Shown: piece by piece, positions 9,312-18,476 of the stretch | How positions within the stretch are numbered: the first letter of the stretch is position 1 | Layout of the letters: each line of letters starts with the position of its first letter | Assembly (NCBI GenBank): GCA_016871915.1 | Contig: VHBP01000013.1 | Span: 1 to 46,692, forward strand | Source of the DNA: Gemmatimonadota bacterium | GTDB lineage: Bacteria; Gemmatimonadota; Gemmatimonadetes; Gemmatimonadales; Gemmatimonadaceae | Length of the DNA stretch: 46,692 nucleotides | Reading direction: 5' to 3' | Notes under the pieces: generated by a model | The model's input: only the letters and a program-made list of their open reading frames with translations | Told to the model about the DNA's origin: nothing | Database searches by the model: none | Position numbers and translations under genes: made by a program

Positions 9312-10673
9312 CTACGGCGCGCTCGCCCCGTCGCGTATCACGCGTCCACCCTGCATCACGAAGCGGACCGCGCGCACGGCGCGGATCTCACGCGTGGGAT
9401 CCCCGGTGACCGCGACGAGATCGGCGAGGAGGCCGGATTGGATCGTGCCGAGACGATCCCCGACTCCCAAGAGCTGCGCGTTCCCACCGGTGGCGGCGCG
9501 AAGCACGCTCGAGGCGGTCATCCCATACGCCACCATCAGTTCCATCTCCCAGGCGTTGGTGCCGTGCGCGTAGACGCCGGCATCCCCGCCCATGCAGATC
9601 GGCACGCCGGCCGCTCGAGCGGCATCGAGCGCGGCGCGCTTCTGCGTCATGCGCGGGGTCTGCGGCGTCCCCTCCCGCCATCCCGCGTAGCGTGAGGTCG
9701 CCTCGGTGGCCGCGAGGGTCGGGCAGAAACCGACCCCGCGCTCTGCCATCATCCGGAAGACGTCGGCGGTGCCGCCATTCCCATGTTCGATCGTCGCGAC
9801 GCCGGCGAGGACGGCGCGACGCATCCCTTCGGCCGTCGCGGCATGCGCGACGACACGGCGCCCACTCGACGCCGCGACCTCGACCAGCGCCCGGAGCTCC
9901 ATCTCGGAGAAGGTCGGTCGCGCCTCTCCGTTCGGACCCCACCGATAGTCAGCGTAGACCTTGATCCAGTCAGCGCCATGCCCGATCTGTGATCGTGCGA
10001 CCCGCGTGAGCCCCTCGATCCCATCGGCTTCCTCTGCGCCCTGCGGGACGCTCCACTCGTCGGCGAATCCCGTCGGGCCGTACGACCCGGTGGCGACGAT
10101 CGCCTTCGAGGTGATGAGGAGACGCGGCCCCGGAATGATTCCCTGCGCGATCGCCTCCTTGATCCCCGCGTCCGCATAGCCCGCGCCCTCGGTGCCGAGA
10201 TCGCGGGCGGTGGTGAACCCCGCCTCGAGAGTGGCGCGCGCATGATTGACGGCTCGCGCTGTGCGAAGGCTCAGCGCTTCCTTGAGGACCTGATCGTTCC
10301 AGCTCGTCTCATCGTAGGGATGGAGGAAGAGGTGGGTGTGTCCCTCGATCATCCCGGGGAGGAGGGTCGTTCCCGGGAGTGCGATGGTGCGCGCATTTGC
10401 CGGTGCGCGCAGGGACGCGCGCGGACCGACGGCCGTGATCCGATCGCCGGTGACGAGCACCGCCCAGCCGGTGCGAGCGGAATCCTCGGTGGCGAGGAAG
10501 ACCCGATCGGGCACGAGCAGGAGCACCGAGGCGGCGGGTGCGGCAGGGGCATCCTGCGCGGTGAGCGTGCCGAGCCCCGCGGTGACCGCAATCGTCATGA
10601 GTGCACGAGCGAGTGGACGTGCGAGCGCACCGGCATGAGTGCCCACCATCCCGTGGATCGACTTCGTGGTCAT
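9312..10673 (-). CDS. Secreted metal-dependent amidohydrolase (imidazolonepropionase/Xaa-Pro dipeptidase-like)
   Basis: Amidohydrolase-superfamily enzyme of 453 residues. The ATG at 10673 overlaps the DUF502 stop by four bases (ATGA), which decides the start although the frame stays open upstream. A hydrophobic export segment (about residues 17-40, ending LTAQDAPAA) implies a periplasmic or secreted enzyme. Metal-binding features are GMIEGHTHLFLH, a lysine in WIKVYADY that could be carbamylated, VVAHA, IEHGNGG and the GGDAG aspartate. Such proteins in genomes rich in S9 peptidases are often annotated as peptidases or prolidases. The substrate is not determined here. Confidence 0.82.
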   Translation of the reverse strand: MTTKSIHGMVGTHAGALARPLARALMTIAVTAGLGTLTAQDAPAAPAASVLLLVPDRVFLATEDSARTGWAVLVTGDRITAVGPRASLRAPANARTIALPGTTLLPGMIEGHTHLFLHPYDETSWNDQVLKEALSLRTARAVNHARATLEAGFTTARDLGTEGAGYADAGIKEAIAQGIIPGPRLLITSKAIVATGSYGPTGFADEWSVPQGAEEADGIEGLTRVARSQIGHGADWIKVYADYRWGPNGEARPTFSEMELRALVEVAASSGRRVVAHAATAEGMRRAVLAGVATIEHGNGGTADVFRMMAERGVGFCPTLAATEATSRYAGWREGTPQTPRMTQKRAALDAARAAGVPICMGGDAGVYAHGTNAWEMELMVAYGMTASSVLRAATGGNAQLLGVGDRLGTIQSGLLADLVAVTGDPTREIRAVRAVRFVMQGGRVIRDGASAP

Positions 10674-11236
10674 GGCGTCCCCGAACGAAGCGTCGGTACC
10701 TCGGCCACTCCGCCCGAGACGACGAAGGCGACCACATCCGAGCTCACCGCGTCCAATGGCCGCACGCGTGAGGTGGGGACGAGGACGAGTTGTCCCGAGA
10801 AGTTGTACGAGTGCGGGCAGTAGACCGCGACGTCGCCAGGCAATCCGAGTTGCGCGAGCGACTTCTGTGTGACGAAGCCGAGGGTGCGGACGGCGCCGTC
10901 CTCGGAGAGCGCGACCATCACCGGCGTCTCGAAGCGCCGCTGTTCCCCGACGAAGGCATTCATCAGATCCTTGGTTGCGGAATAGAGGAGCCGTACGAAG
11001 GGGAGCCGATCGAGCAGCTCGTCGAACCACCCTTCGATCTGCCCGGCGAAGAAGGTCCCGCCGATGAACCCGATGAGTGTGATCCCGGCGAGGGTCAGGA
11101 GGAGCCCGGCGCCCGGGACGGGGAGCCCGAGCCATCCATCAATGGTGGTGAGGACCATCCAGCAGACCGCGATGGTCACGGCGAGCGGGATGGTGAGGAC
11201 GAGGCCGCGCAGGAAGTAGGTGAGCAGACGCTTCAT
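10670..11236 (-). CDS. DUF502-family inner-membrane protein
   Basis: 188-residue membrane protein matching the DUF502 pattern. It has an N-terminal transmembrane segment (about 8-32, FLRGLVLTIPLAVTIAVCW), a second one (about 43-66, GAGLLLTLAGITLIGFIGG), the conserved segment RLPFVRLLYSATKDLMNAF, and a soluble C-terminal half ending LVLVPTSRVRPLDAVSSDVVAFVVSGG. Function is unknown for the family. It lies upstream of, and is translationally coupled to, the amidohydrolase, and is divergent from the second S9 peptidase with 93 bp between starts. Confidence 0.85.
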   Translation of the reverse strand: MKRLLTYFLRGLVLTIPLAVTIAVCWMVLTTIDGWLGLPVPGAGLLLTLAGITLIGFIGGTFFAGQIEGWFDELLDRLPFVRLLYSATKDLMNAFVGEQRRFETPVMVALSEDGAVRTLGFVTQKSLAQLGLPGDVAVYCPHSYNFSGQLVLVPTSRVRPLDAVSSDVVAFVVSGGVAEVPTLRSGTP

Positions 11237-11329
11237 CGGGGAGGGCTCCGCAACGGGGGGCGACGGCCGAACGTATCTTGAGCAGGTCCACTGGCTGTTG
11301 CAGAAGATAACCCTGCTCCCTATCCGCCG

Positions 11330-14227
11330 ATGCCCACGCGCTCCCGCACTCTCGGTTCCCTCCTAGCGGCCCTCGTGGTGATCGCCGCGCCGGTCCGCAT
11401 CATGGCGCAGGGGGAGCGGCTCCCGCTCACGCAGGACACCTACGACCTCTGGCGGTCGATCCTCCAGCCGACGCTGTCCGCCGATGGGAAGTGGGCGGTG
11501 TACACCCTCTCCCCGACGGTGGGCGATGGGATGCTCGTGGCGCGGGCCACCGGCGGGACGACCGAGCATCGCGTCGCGCGCGGGTGGACGGGACGCCCCC
11601 TCAATTCGGTGACGGGGACCCCCTTCAGTGCGCAGGCGGCGCAGATCACCGGGGATTCGCGGCACGTGATCTTCCTGCGGTATCCGATGAAGGCGGCGAT
11701 GGATTCGGCGCGCGCCAAGAAGGTGCGCCCGGCCGATCAGCCCAAGAACGCCCTGGCGATCCTCGCCCTCGAGACGGGGGCGGTGTCGACGGTCGACAAG
11801 GTCCGCGCCTTCCAGGTGCCGCGTGACGGCGGACGCTTCATCTTCTATCAGACCGAGGTCGACTCGTCGGCGAATGCCGCGAGGACACCCGGCGCCAGTG
11901 CACGTGGGGCCGCCGCAACGACTGCCGCCGCGAACGATTCCGCGAGCAAGAAGCCGAAAAAGGACACCGGAGCGCCCTTGGTGCTCCGCGAGCTCGCGAC
12001 GGGCCAGGAGACCAAGATCGACGGGGTGACCGGATACGTGGTCGATCGCGCCGAGCGTGTCCTGGTCTACGCCGTGGCCGGCGCGGACTCACTCAAGGTC
12101 GATGGCGTCTACGCGCGTGACCTCGCCACCGGGACGATCACCCCGCTCAAGGTGGGGACGGGGAACTATCGCGCGCTCGCGCTCGACGAGGCGGGGACGC
12201 AGGTCGCCTTCGTCACCGATGCCGAGGAGTTCACCACGGCGGAGAAGCCGCGGATGGCGCTCTATCATGCGGCGCTCTCCGGCCCGCACGGCCGTCCAGG
12301 CCCGCAGCCGGCGACTCTCGCCGTCGCCCCGACCGCCGCCGGCGAGGGGCTCCGCATCGCCGATCGTGGCATCGACTTCGTGAAGTCGGGCGCCGTCGTG
12401 CGCTTCGGGATCGCGAAGGTCCTCCCCGATTCGATCCCCGCCGATTCGCTCGCCGAGAAGGCGGTCGTCGATCTCTGGCATTGGCAGGACGCGCGGCCGC
12501 AGCCGATGCAGAAGTTGCAGGTCGCGCAGGATCGCAATCGTAGCGCCCTCGCCGTCTATCATGTGGCGGCCAAGCAGATGCGGCGGATCGGGAGCGACTC
12601 GCTTCCGCAGGTCACCATCTCGGATGATGGGCGCACCGCGCTCGCCTCGACCGACGTGCCCTACGAGCAGGACGCCATCCGCGGGGACGATGGCTACGAC
12701 ATCCATGTGATCAATACGCTGACCGGGGCCTCGCGCCAGGTCGCCACCAAGGTCCGGAGCGGTGGGCAGCTCTCCCCCGCGGCGAAGTTCGTCACTTGGT
12801 GGGAGAGCGGTCGCTACCGGGTGCATGAGGTGGCCACGGGGCGCACGCGTGACCTCACCACGGGGATCACTGGGATCCGCTTCGAGAACGAGGAGCACGA
12901 CACCCCGAGCGAGCCCACGCCCTACGGGCTCGGCGGGTGGACGACCAACGACGCGCGCGTCTTGGTCTATGATCGCTATGACATCTGGGAGGTCGACCCC
13001 CTCGGCGTCACTGCGCCACGGGTCCTGACGGACAGCGTCGGTCGGCGCGAGCAGCTGACCTTCCGGGCGGTCCCGCCCGATGCAGAGGTGCGCGCCTTCG
13101 ATCCCGCGACGCCCCTTACGCTGCGCACCTTCGACAACGTCTCCAAGGCCGCCGGGTTCTATCGCGAACGCCTCGGCGTGACGAGCGCGCCGGAGCGGAT
13201 CGTGATGGCGCCCAAGAGCTGGCCGGTCTACGAGAAGGCGCGTCGCGCTGACCAGGTGCTCGTGGCGCGCGCCGACTATCGCGAGTTCCCGAACCTCTGG
13301 ACGGGGCGCGCGCTCGATCAGCTCACGCAGATCAGCGATGCGATGCCGGAACAGACCCGCTATCGCTGGGGCAACGTCCAGTTGGTCCAGTGGGCGAACC
13401 TCGATGGGGTGCCGATGGAGGGGCTCCTCTTCACCCCCGAGGGGTTCGATTCCACGAAGGCGTACCCGATGGTGACCTACTTCTACGAGCAGCTCTCGGA
13501 TGGGCTGCACAGCTACGTGCGACCGTCGGGACGCAACACCATCAACCCGGTGGTCTACACCTCGCTCGGCTATCTCGTCTTCATGCCGAACATCCACTAC
13601 ACCCCGGGCTATCCGGGGCCCAGCGCGGTGAAGGCGATCGTGCCCGGGGTGCAGTCGCTGATCGCGCGCGGGATCGCCGATCCCAAGCGGCAGGGGATCA
13701 CCGGGCAATCGTGGGGCGGGTACCAGACGGCCTATGTGATCACGCAGACCTCGCTCTTCGCCGCGGCGGTCCCGAACGCGACCGTGGTCAACATGACCTC
13801 GGCGTATGGCGGGATCCGGTGGGAGTCGGGGGTGGAGCGCGCGATCGTGAACTACGAGCGCGGGCAGAGCCGGATCGGCGGGTCGCTCTGGGAGTACCCG
13901 GAGCGCTACATGGAGAACTCGCCACTGTTCTTCCTCGATCGTGTGACCACGCCGGTGCTCTTCATGGCGAATGACAACGACGGGGCGGTCCCGTGGTATC
14001 AGGGAATCGAGTACTTCGTCGCGATGCGCCGTCTGGGGAAGGAGGCGTACATGCTCAACTACAACGGGGACGCGCACAACCCACGGAAGTACGCCAACCA
14101 GAAGGACGTCGACCGGCGGATGCAGGAGTTCTTCGCTGCCAAGCTCCTCGGGGCACCGGCGCCCGACTGGATGCAGCGCGGGATCCCCTTCCTCGAGAAG
14201 GGGCGCGACCAGCTCGGGCGGCCGTAG
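11330..14227 (+). CDS. Large secreted S9-family (prolyl oligopeptidase-type) serine peptidase
   Basis: 965-residue exported serine peptidase. The signal peptide is residues 1-26 (TLGSLLAALVVIAAPVRIMAQ). A long beta-propeller region is followed by a C-terminal alpha/beta-hydrolase domain with Ser794 (GQSWGGYQ), Asp884 (NDNDGAVPW) and His916 (GDAHNPRK) as the apparent triad. About 200-250 residues longer than the other S9 enzyme in this window, with a low-complexity Ala/Ser/Lys insert near residues 185-210. The two are paralogous in type but not a recent tandem copy. Peptide catabolism is the likely role; substrate unknown. Confidence 0.88.
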   Translation: MPTRSRTLGSLLAALVVIAAPVRIMAQGERLPLTQDTYDLWRSILQPTLSADGKWAVYTLSPTVGDGMLVARATGGTTEHRVARGWTGRPLNSVTGTPFSAQAAQITGDSRHVIFLRYPMKAAMDSARAKKVRPADQPKNALAILALETGAVSTVDKVRAFQVPRDGGRFIFYQTEVDSSANAARTPGASARGAAATTAAANDSASKKPKKDTGAPLVLRELATGQETKIDGVTGYVVDRAERVLVYAVAGADSLKVDGVYARDLATGTITPLKVGTGNYRALALDEAGTQVAFVTDAEEFTTAEKPRMALYHAALSGPHGRPGPQPATLAVAPTAAGEGLRIADRGIDFVKSGAVVRFGIAKVLPDSIPADSLAEKAVVDLWHWQDARPQPMQKLQVAQDRNRSALAVYHVAAKQMRRIGSDSLPQVTISDDGRTALASTDVPYEQDAIRGDDGYDIHVINTLTGASRQVATKVRSGGQLSPAAKFVTWWESGRYRVHEVATGRTRDLTTGITGIRFENEEHDTPSEPTPYGLGGWTTNDARVLVYDRYDIWEVDPLGVTAPRVLTDSVGRREQLTFRAVPPDAEVRAFDPATPLTLRTFDNVSKAAGFYRERLGVTSAPERIVMAPKSWPVYEKARRADQVLVARADYREFPNLWTGRALDQLTQISDAMPEQTRYRWGNVQLVQWANLDGVPMEGLLFTPEGFDSTKAYPMVTYFYEQLSDGLHSYVRPSGRNTINPVVYTSLGYLVFMPNIHYTPGYPGPSAVKAIVPGVQSLIARGIADPKRQGITGQSWGGYQTAYVITQTSLFAAAVPNATVVNMTSAYGGIRWESGVERAIVNYERGQSRIGGSLWEYPERYMENSPLFFLDRVTTPVLFMANDNDGAVPWYQGIEYFVAMRRLGKEAYMLNYNGDAHNPRKYANQKDVDRRMQEFFAAKLLGAPAPDWMQRGIPFLEKGRDQLGRP

Positions 14228-14258
14228 CCGCCACCCGGGTAGGTCCCTACTTTTCGGG

Positions 14259-16238
14259 ATGGCCTCTCTTCCTCGTCCCGAGACGGTGCCGTCGGCCGCG
14301 CCTGAGGCGCCGCCGCCGGCCCCGCGTGCGTGGAGCATCGATGCGGCCCGCGAGCTCTACCAGATCGATGGCTGGGGAGCGGGCTTCTTCGACATCAGCC
14401 CTGAGGGGCGGGTCGTCGTGCGCCCCGATCGGGCCCGCCCCGATCATACCCTCGACCTCTACGAGCTCGCGCACGACCTCGAGGCCCAGGGGCTCGCGCT
14501 CCCGGTGCTCCTCCGCTTCTCCGACATCCTCAAGTCCCGGATCGAGACGCTGCATGCGCGCTTCGCCAGCGCGATCGAGGAGTTCCAGTACACGGGGAGC
14601 TACACAACCGTCTACCCGGTCAAGGTCAATCAGCAGCGCCACGTGGTCGAGGAGATCGTCGAGTTCGGGCAGGCCACCGGGGTCGGGCTGGAGTGCGGGA
14701 GCAAGCCCGAACTGCAGGCGGTGCTCGCCCTCACCGATCGCACCGACCACCTGATCATCTGCAATGGCTACAAGGACGAGGAGTTCATGCGCCTCGCCCT
14801 CATGGGCCAGCGCCTCGGCCACACGGTCATCATCGTGATCGAGCAGGTGAGCGAGCTCGATGTGCTCGAGCAGGTCGCCACCGAGATGGGGATCGACCCG
14901 ACCATTGGTGTGCGCATCAAGCTCTCCAGCGAGGGCTCGGGGCGCTGGGCGCAGTCCGGGGGGGAGAAGTCCAAGTTCGGGCTCACCACGGCACAGCTCA
15001 TGCAGGTGATCGACCGCCTCAAGTCGGCGGGGCGCGCGCACTGGTTGCAGCTGATCCACTTCCACCTCGGCTCGCAGATCACCGACATCCGCTTCATCAA
15101 GCGGGGGCTCCAGGAGGTCAGCCGCTTCTACGTGGAGCTGCGCCGGCTCGGGCTCGGGATCCGCTGGGTCGATGTCGGCGGGGGGCTCGGGGTCGATTAC
15201 GATGGCTCGCAGTCGACGGCGCAGGCCTCGATGAACTACTCGATGACGGAGTACGCGAACGATATCGTGTACACCCTCGCCGAGACCTGTCGGGAGGAGG
15301 AGCTCCCGATGCCGGATATCATCTCGGAGTCGGGGCGCGCCCTCACGGCCCACCACGCGCTTCTGTTGCTGAGCGTGATCGACGTGGAATCCGCGGCGGA
15401 GCCCACCCCGCCCACGCTCGCCGAGGAGGATCACCCCCTCCTTCACGAGATGGCGGAGGACCTCAAGACGCTCTCGCGCAAGAATGTCGCGATGCGCCGC
15501 ATCCGGGAGATCTTCCACGACGCGACCTTCGACAAGGAGCGCGCACAGCAGCTCTTCAATTCCGGGGTGCTCTCGCTCCGGGAGCGGGCGATGGCGGAGA
15601 CCTTCTATCTCGCCACGCTCAACGTCGTGGCGCGACTCGCCGAGGGGAAGCGCGATCGCTTCGATGACATCGTCGGCGACCTCGACGCCGCGCTGATCGA
15701 CCGGTACTTCGCGAACTTCTCGCTCTTCCAGTCGCTCCCCGACAACTGGGCGATCGACCAGCTCTTCCCGATCATGCCGATCCATCGGCTCGACGAGGAG
15801 CCGACGCGGCGCGGGACGATCCAGGATGTCACCTGCGATTCCGACGGGAAGATCGATCGCTTCATCGGCGGGCGCGATGGGCGGCCCTCGTTGCCGCTCC
15901 ACGTCTTCCGTGACGGCGATGCCTACATCCTCGGGATCTTCCTCACCGGGGCGTATCAGGAGATCCTCGGCGACCTGCACAACCTGTTCGGCGACACCAA
16001 TGCCGTGCATGTGCGCATCGCCGATGGCGGGTATGAGCTCACGCACCTCGTGCACGGGGATACCGTGACGGAGGTGCTCAATTATGTGCAGTTCCGCGCG
16101 TCGGATCTGCTCGCGACCTTCCGTCGCAAGGTGCAGGCGGCGAAGGGGATCGGCCGCGAGGAGGCGAATCGCTTCATCGCCGAGTATGTGGCGGGGCTCG
16201 AGGGGTATACCTACCTCGAGGGCGAAGCCGCTCGGTGA
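14259..16238 (+). CDS. speA: Biosynthetic arginine decarboxylase
   Basis: PLP-dependent fold-type III decarboxylase (arginine to agmatine, entry to polyamine synthesis), 659 residues, the usual size for SpeA. The PLP lysine is Lys122 in YPVKVNQQ. Family landmarks include GLECGSKPEL, the HFHLGSQI motif, the cofactor phosphate loop DVGGGLGVDYDGS, and SESGRALTAHH. The ATG at 14259 is chosen because the open frame upstream is a shadow of the S9 peptidase. It stands alone and ends in a strong hairpin shared with the convergent superoxide dismutase gene. Confidence 0.95.
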   Translation: MASLPRPETVPSAAPEAPPPAPRAWSIDAARELYQIDGWGAGFFDISPEGRVVVRPDRARPDHTLDLYELAHDLEAQGLALPVLLRFSDILKSRIETLHARFASAIEEFQYTGSYTTVYPVKVNQQRHVVEEIVEFGQATGVGLECGSKPELQAVLALTDRTDHLIICNGYKDEEFMRLALMGQRLGHTVIIVIEQVSELDVLEQVATEMGIDPTIGVRIKLSSEGSGRWAQSGGEKSKFGLTTAQLMQVIDRLKSAGRAHWLQLIHFHLGSQITDIRFIKRGLQEVSRFYVELRRLGLGIRWVDVGGGLGVDYDGSQSTAQASMNYSMTEYANDIVYTLAETCREEELPMPDIISESGRALTAHHALLLLSVIDVESAAEPTPPTLAEEDHPLLHEMAEDLKTLSRKNVAMRRIREIFHDATFDKERAQQLFNSGVLSLRERAMAETFYLATLNVVARLAEGKRDRFDDIVGDLDAALIDRYFANFSLFQSLPDNWAIDQLFPIMPIHRLDEEPTRRGTIQDVTCDSDGKIDRFIGGRDGRPSLPLHVFRDGDAYILGIFLTGAYQEILGDLHNLFGDTNAVHVRIADGGYELTHLVHGDTVTEVLNYVQFRASDLLATFRRKVQAAKGIGREEANRFIAEYVAGLEGYTYLEGEAAR

Positions 16239-16261
16239 GCGCGATCCTCTCTGCCTGATGC

Positions 16262-16295
16262 ACGAAGGGGCCGCCCCGCGGGGCGGCCCCTTCGT
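16262..16295. terminator. Bidirectional hairpin terminator between speA and the SOD gene
   Basis: A perfect 34-base palindrome with two 17-base arms (left arm ACGAAGGGGCCGCCCCG) and no unpaired bases by sequence. It lies in the 80-bp gap between two convergent genes and is followed by CGTTT on the plus strand. Position and symmetry suit a terminator acting in both directions. Confidence 0.8.
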
Positions 16296-16318
16296 CGTTT
16301 CGAGGGTTCGACCAGCGC

Positions 16319-16927
16319 CTAGCGCGCGTCGTACCGCGCCGCGACCGCCCCCCACTGCACCACGTTCCACCACGCGTCGATGTAATCCGGCCGACGGTTC
16401 TGGTAGCGGAGGTAGTAGGCGTGCTCCCAGACGTCGAGGCCGAGGATCGCATGCCGTCCTTCCATGAGCGGGTTGTCCTGGTTCGGCGAGCTCTCGATCG
16501 CGACCGAGCCGTCCTTCGCCGCGACGAGCCAGGCCCAGCCGGAGCCGAAGCGACCGATGGCCGCCGCCTTGAAGGCATCACGGAACTTCCCGAAGTCGCC
16601 GAAGGCGGTGTCGATCGCCGTGGCGAGCGCCCCGCTCGGCGCGCCACCGGCGTTCGGCGCCATCAGCGTCCAGAAGAGGGCGTGGTTCCAGTGTCCGCCG
16701 CCGTTGTTGCGCACCGCGGTGCGGACACTCTCGGGGACCTTCGCGATGTCACGGTTGAGCTGCTCGAGGCTCCACGAGGCGAGCTCAGGGGCCTTCTCGA
16801 TCGCCGCGTTCAGGTTGGTGACGTACGCCTGGTGATGCTTCCCGTGATGGATCTGCATCGTCTGCGCGTCGATGTGCGGCTCGAGCGCCTCGGGGGCGTA
16901 GGGGAGGGCGGGGAGGGAATGCGACAT
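16319..16927 (-). CDS. sodA: Superoxide dismutase, Mn/Fe family (Mn-type signature)
   Basis: Cytoplasmic dismutase of 202 residues. Metal ligands are His27 ([11 protein letters not shown]), His82 ([11 protein letters not shown]), Asp165 and His169 (LDVWEHAYY). The glycine-rich GGGHWNH segment and SSPNQDNP are closer to Mn-dependent than to Fe-dependent members, but cambialistic use cannot be excluded. Convergent with speA. The upstream 77 bp toward dedA contain the left half of a heptamer-repeat palindrome. The start at 16927 gives the standard N-terminus [17 protein letters not shown]. Confidence 0.95.
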   Translation of the reverse strand: MSHSLPALPYAPEALEPHIDAQTMQIHHGKHHQAYVTNLNAAIEKAPELASWSLEQLNRDIAKVPESVRTAVRNNGGGHWNHALFWTLMAPNAGGAPSGALATAIDTAFGDFGKFRDAFKAAAIGRFGSGWAWLVAAKDGSVAIESSPNQDNPLMEGRHAILGLDVWEHAYYLRYQNRRPDYIDAWWNVVQWGAVAARYDAR

Positions 16928-16932
16928 AGCAA

Positions 16933-17032
16933 GGGTCCAGGTGAGAGGTGTCAGGGAACAATGAGGGGTAGCATCGGAGCGTGGGCCGAATCAGGAGGAA
17001 CCTGTCACCTGGTCCCTGATCCCTGACCCCTG
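16933..17032. repeat. Heptamer-based inverted repeat between sodA and dedA
   Basis: The right half (17001-17032) is four and a half units of CCTGNNN with a strict seven-base period. The left half (16937-16957) holds three units in opposite orientation (CCAGGTG and variants). The 17-base stretches 16933-16949 and 17000-17016 are inverted copies with two mismatches. The right array forms the last codons and stop of dedA on the minus strand. Similar arrays occur near 33.4 and 46.0 kb. Confidence 0.75.
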
Positions 17033-17634
17033 CTCTTTATCCAGCCGATGATCCCCGGGAGGATCGAGACGACGATGATGCCGATGATCAGCTTCTCCAC
17101 GTGGGCCTCACGGCCCGGGACGAGGCGGACCACGTAGTACCCGGTCAGGAGCATCGACCAGATCCAGAGGAGCCCACCGATCACGTTGTAGAAGACGAAC
17201 ATCGGGTAGTGCATGCGAGCGGCGCCCGCGACGACTGGCGCGAACGTACGCGCGAAGGGCATGAAGCGCGCGAGGATGATCGTCTTCCCCCCGTGCTTCT
17301 CGTAGAACGCCTGCGCGGCGCGGAGATGTTCCTGCTTGAACCAGCGCGAATCGGGACGATTGAAGAGCGCTCGCCCCGAGCGACGTCCGATGGCGTAGGC
17401 GATCTGGTCACCACCGATCGCCGCGATGGAGCAGAGCACGCCCAACGTCCAGACGTTCAGCGTGCCGGTCACCGCCACGAGGCCGGCGGTCACGAGGAGG
17501 GAATCCCCGGGCAGGAAGGGGAAGAGGAGCCCGGTCTCGATGAAGATGATCGCGGTGACGCCGGCGTACCCCGCCGTCGTGACGAGACCGTTCAGATCCT
17601 TGAGTTGATGGAAGAGCTCGAGGAGGGTGTCCAT
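17005..17634 (-). CDS. DedA-family membrane protein
   Basis: 209-residue polytopic membrane protein of the DedA/SNARE-associated family, whose members act in lipid-carrier recycling and envelope homeostasis. Landmarks are FIETGLLFPFLPGDSLL near the N-terminus, the AIGGDQIAYAIGRRSG segment, the HGGKTIILARFMPFARTFAPVVAG block with its conserved arginines, and C-terminal hydrophobic helices. The last seven or so residues (GQGSGTR) are encoded by the CCTGNNN heptamer array, so the natural C-terminus may have been rewritten by repeat invasion. Divergent from the trmJ-like gene with 40 bp between starts. Confidence 0.9.
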   Translation of the reverse strand: MDTLLELFHQLKDLNGLVTTAGYAGVTAIIFIETGLLFPFLPGDSLLVTAGLVAVTGTLNVWTLGVLCSIAAIGGDQIAYAIGRRSGRALFNRPDSRWFKQEHLRAAQAFYEKHGGKTIILARFMPFARTFAPVVAGAARMHYPMFVFYNVIGGLLWIWSMLLTGYYVVRLVPGREAHVEKLIIGIIVVSILPGIIGWIKSRGQGSGTR

Positions 17635-17674
17635 GGCGCCGAAATGTAGCGGAGAGGCTTAGCTTCCAGCGGTC

Positions 17675-18421
17675 ATGTCCGCCCTCGACGCCGTCACCGT
17701 GGTCCTGAACAAGGTCCAGGACCCCGTGAACATCGCCGGCACCGTCCGCGTGATGAAGAACATGGGGCTCTCCGATCTGCGATTGGTGCAGCCGGTGGCG
17801 TACGACCCCTGGCGCATCGAGGGCGTCGCCCATGGGACGCGGGACCTCGTCGAACGTATCCGGCATTTCGACACCCTCGAGGCGGCGCTCGCCGACTGCG
17901 TGCAGGTGGCTGCCTTCGGGGCCAAGCGCCGGGCGCATCGCTGGCCGATGACCACCCCGCGCGAGATGGCCCCCCGATTGCTCGCCGCGGCAGCGGAGGG
18001 GCGCGTCGCCCTGCTCTTCGGCCAGGAGGATCATGGGCTGCCGAACGAGGCGATCGACCTTGGGCATGTGATGGTCACGATCCCCACCACCGAGCACGCC
18101 TCCCTCAACATCGCGCAAGCGGTGCTCGTGGCCGCCTATGAGCTCCACCTCGCGGCGGGGGATGCCACCCGGACGATCGCTCGGCACAAGCACCACGCCG
18201 CCCTCCCGAAGCACGAGGAGTGGGAGCGCGCCCTCGGGGATATCGACCGGAGTCTGGCGGCGATCTCGTTCTATCGGACCCGGAACCCGGAACACATCAT
18301 GCGGTCGATCCGTTCGTTACTGAATCGCGCGGGTCCCGACTCGCGGGAGCTGACGTTGGTGCGGGCGATGGCCATCGAGGTGGTACGGACGATCGACCGA
18401 GTGAAACGTGGACTCGAGTGA
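17675..18421 (+). CDS. tRNA (cytidine/uridine-2'-O-)-methyltransferase, TrmJ-like
   Basis: 248-residue SPOUT (TrmH/SpoU-superfamily) RNA methyltransferase. It has the N-terminal VLNKVQDPVNIAGTVRVMKNMG motif 1, LLFGQEDHGLPNEAIDL motif 2 and IPTTEHASLNIAQAVLVAAYEL motif 3, which form the knotted SAM site. The C-terminal helical extension (residues 170-248) with a histidine/lysine-rich segment resembles TrmJ, which modifies tRNA position 32. The precise target is inferred. The next gene, actA, begins more than 100 bp downstream and is functionally unrelated. Confidence 0.82.
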   Translation: MSALDAVTVVLNKVQDPVNIAGTVRVMKNMGLSDLRLVQPVAYDPWRIEGVAHGTRDLVERIRHFDTLEAALADCVQVAAFGAKRRAHRWPMTTPREMAPRLLAAAAEGRVALLFGQEDHGLPNEAIDLGHVMVTIPTTEHASLNIAQAVLVAAYELHLAAGDATRTIARHKHHAALPKHEEWERALGDIDRSLAAISFYRTRNPEHIMRSIRSLLNRAGPDSRELTLVRAMAIEVVRTIDRVKRGLE

Positions 18422-18476
18422 GATCATGCGACGCTTGCGTGGGGTAGGGCGACGGGTCATTTTTCCGAGGTGTCGT

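Noticed and set aside
12089-14338. A 749-codon open frame on the minus strand opposite the large S9 peptidase
   Set aside because: Composition is Arg/Gly/Pro/His-rich with no domain; it is the antisense shadow of a high-GC gene with clear catalytic motifs on the plus strand.
14247-16373. A 708-codon minus-strand frame opposite speA and reaching into the SOD gene
   Set aside because: Same reason: the sense strand holds a full arginine decarboxylase and the hairpin terminator lies inside the antisense frame.
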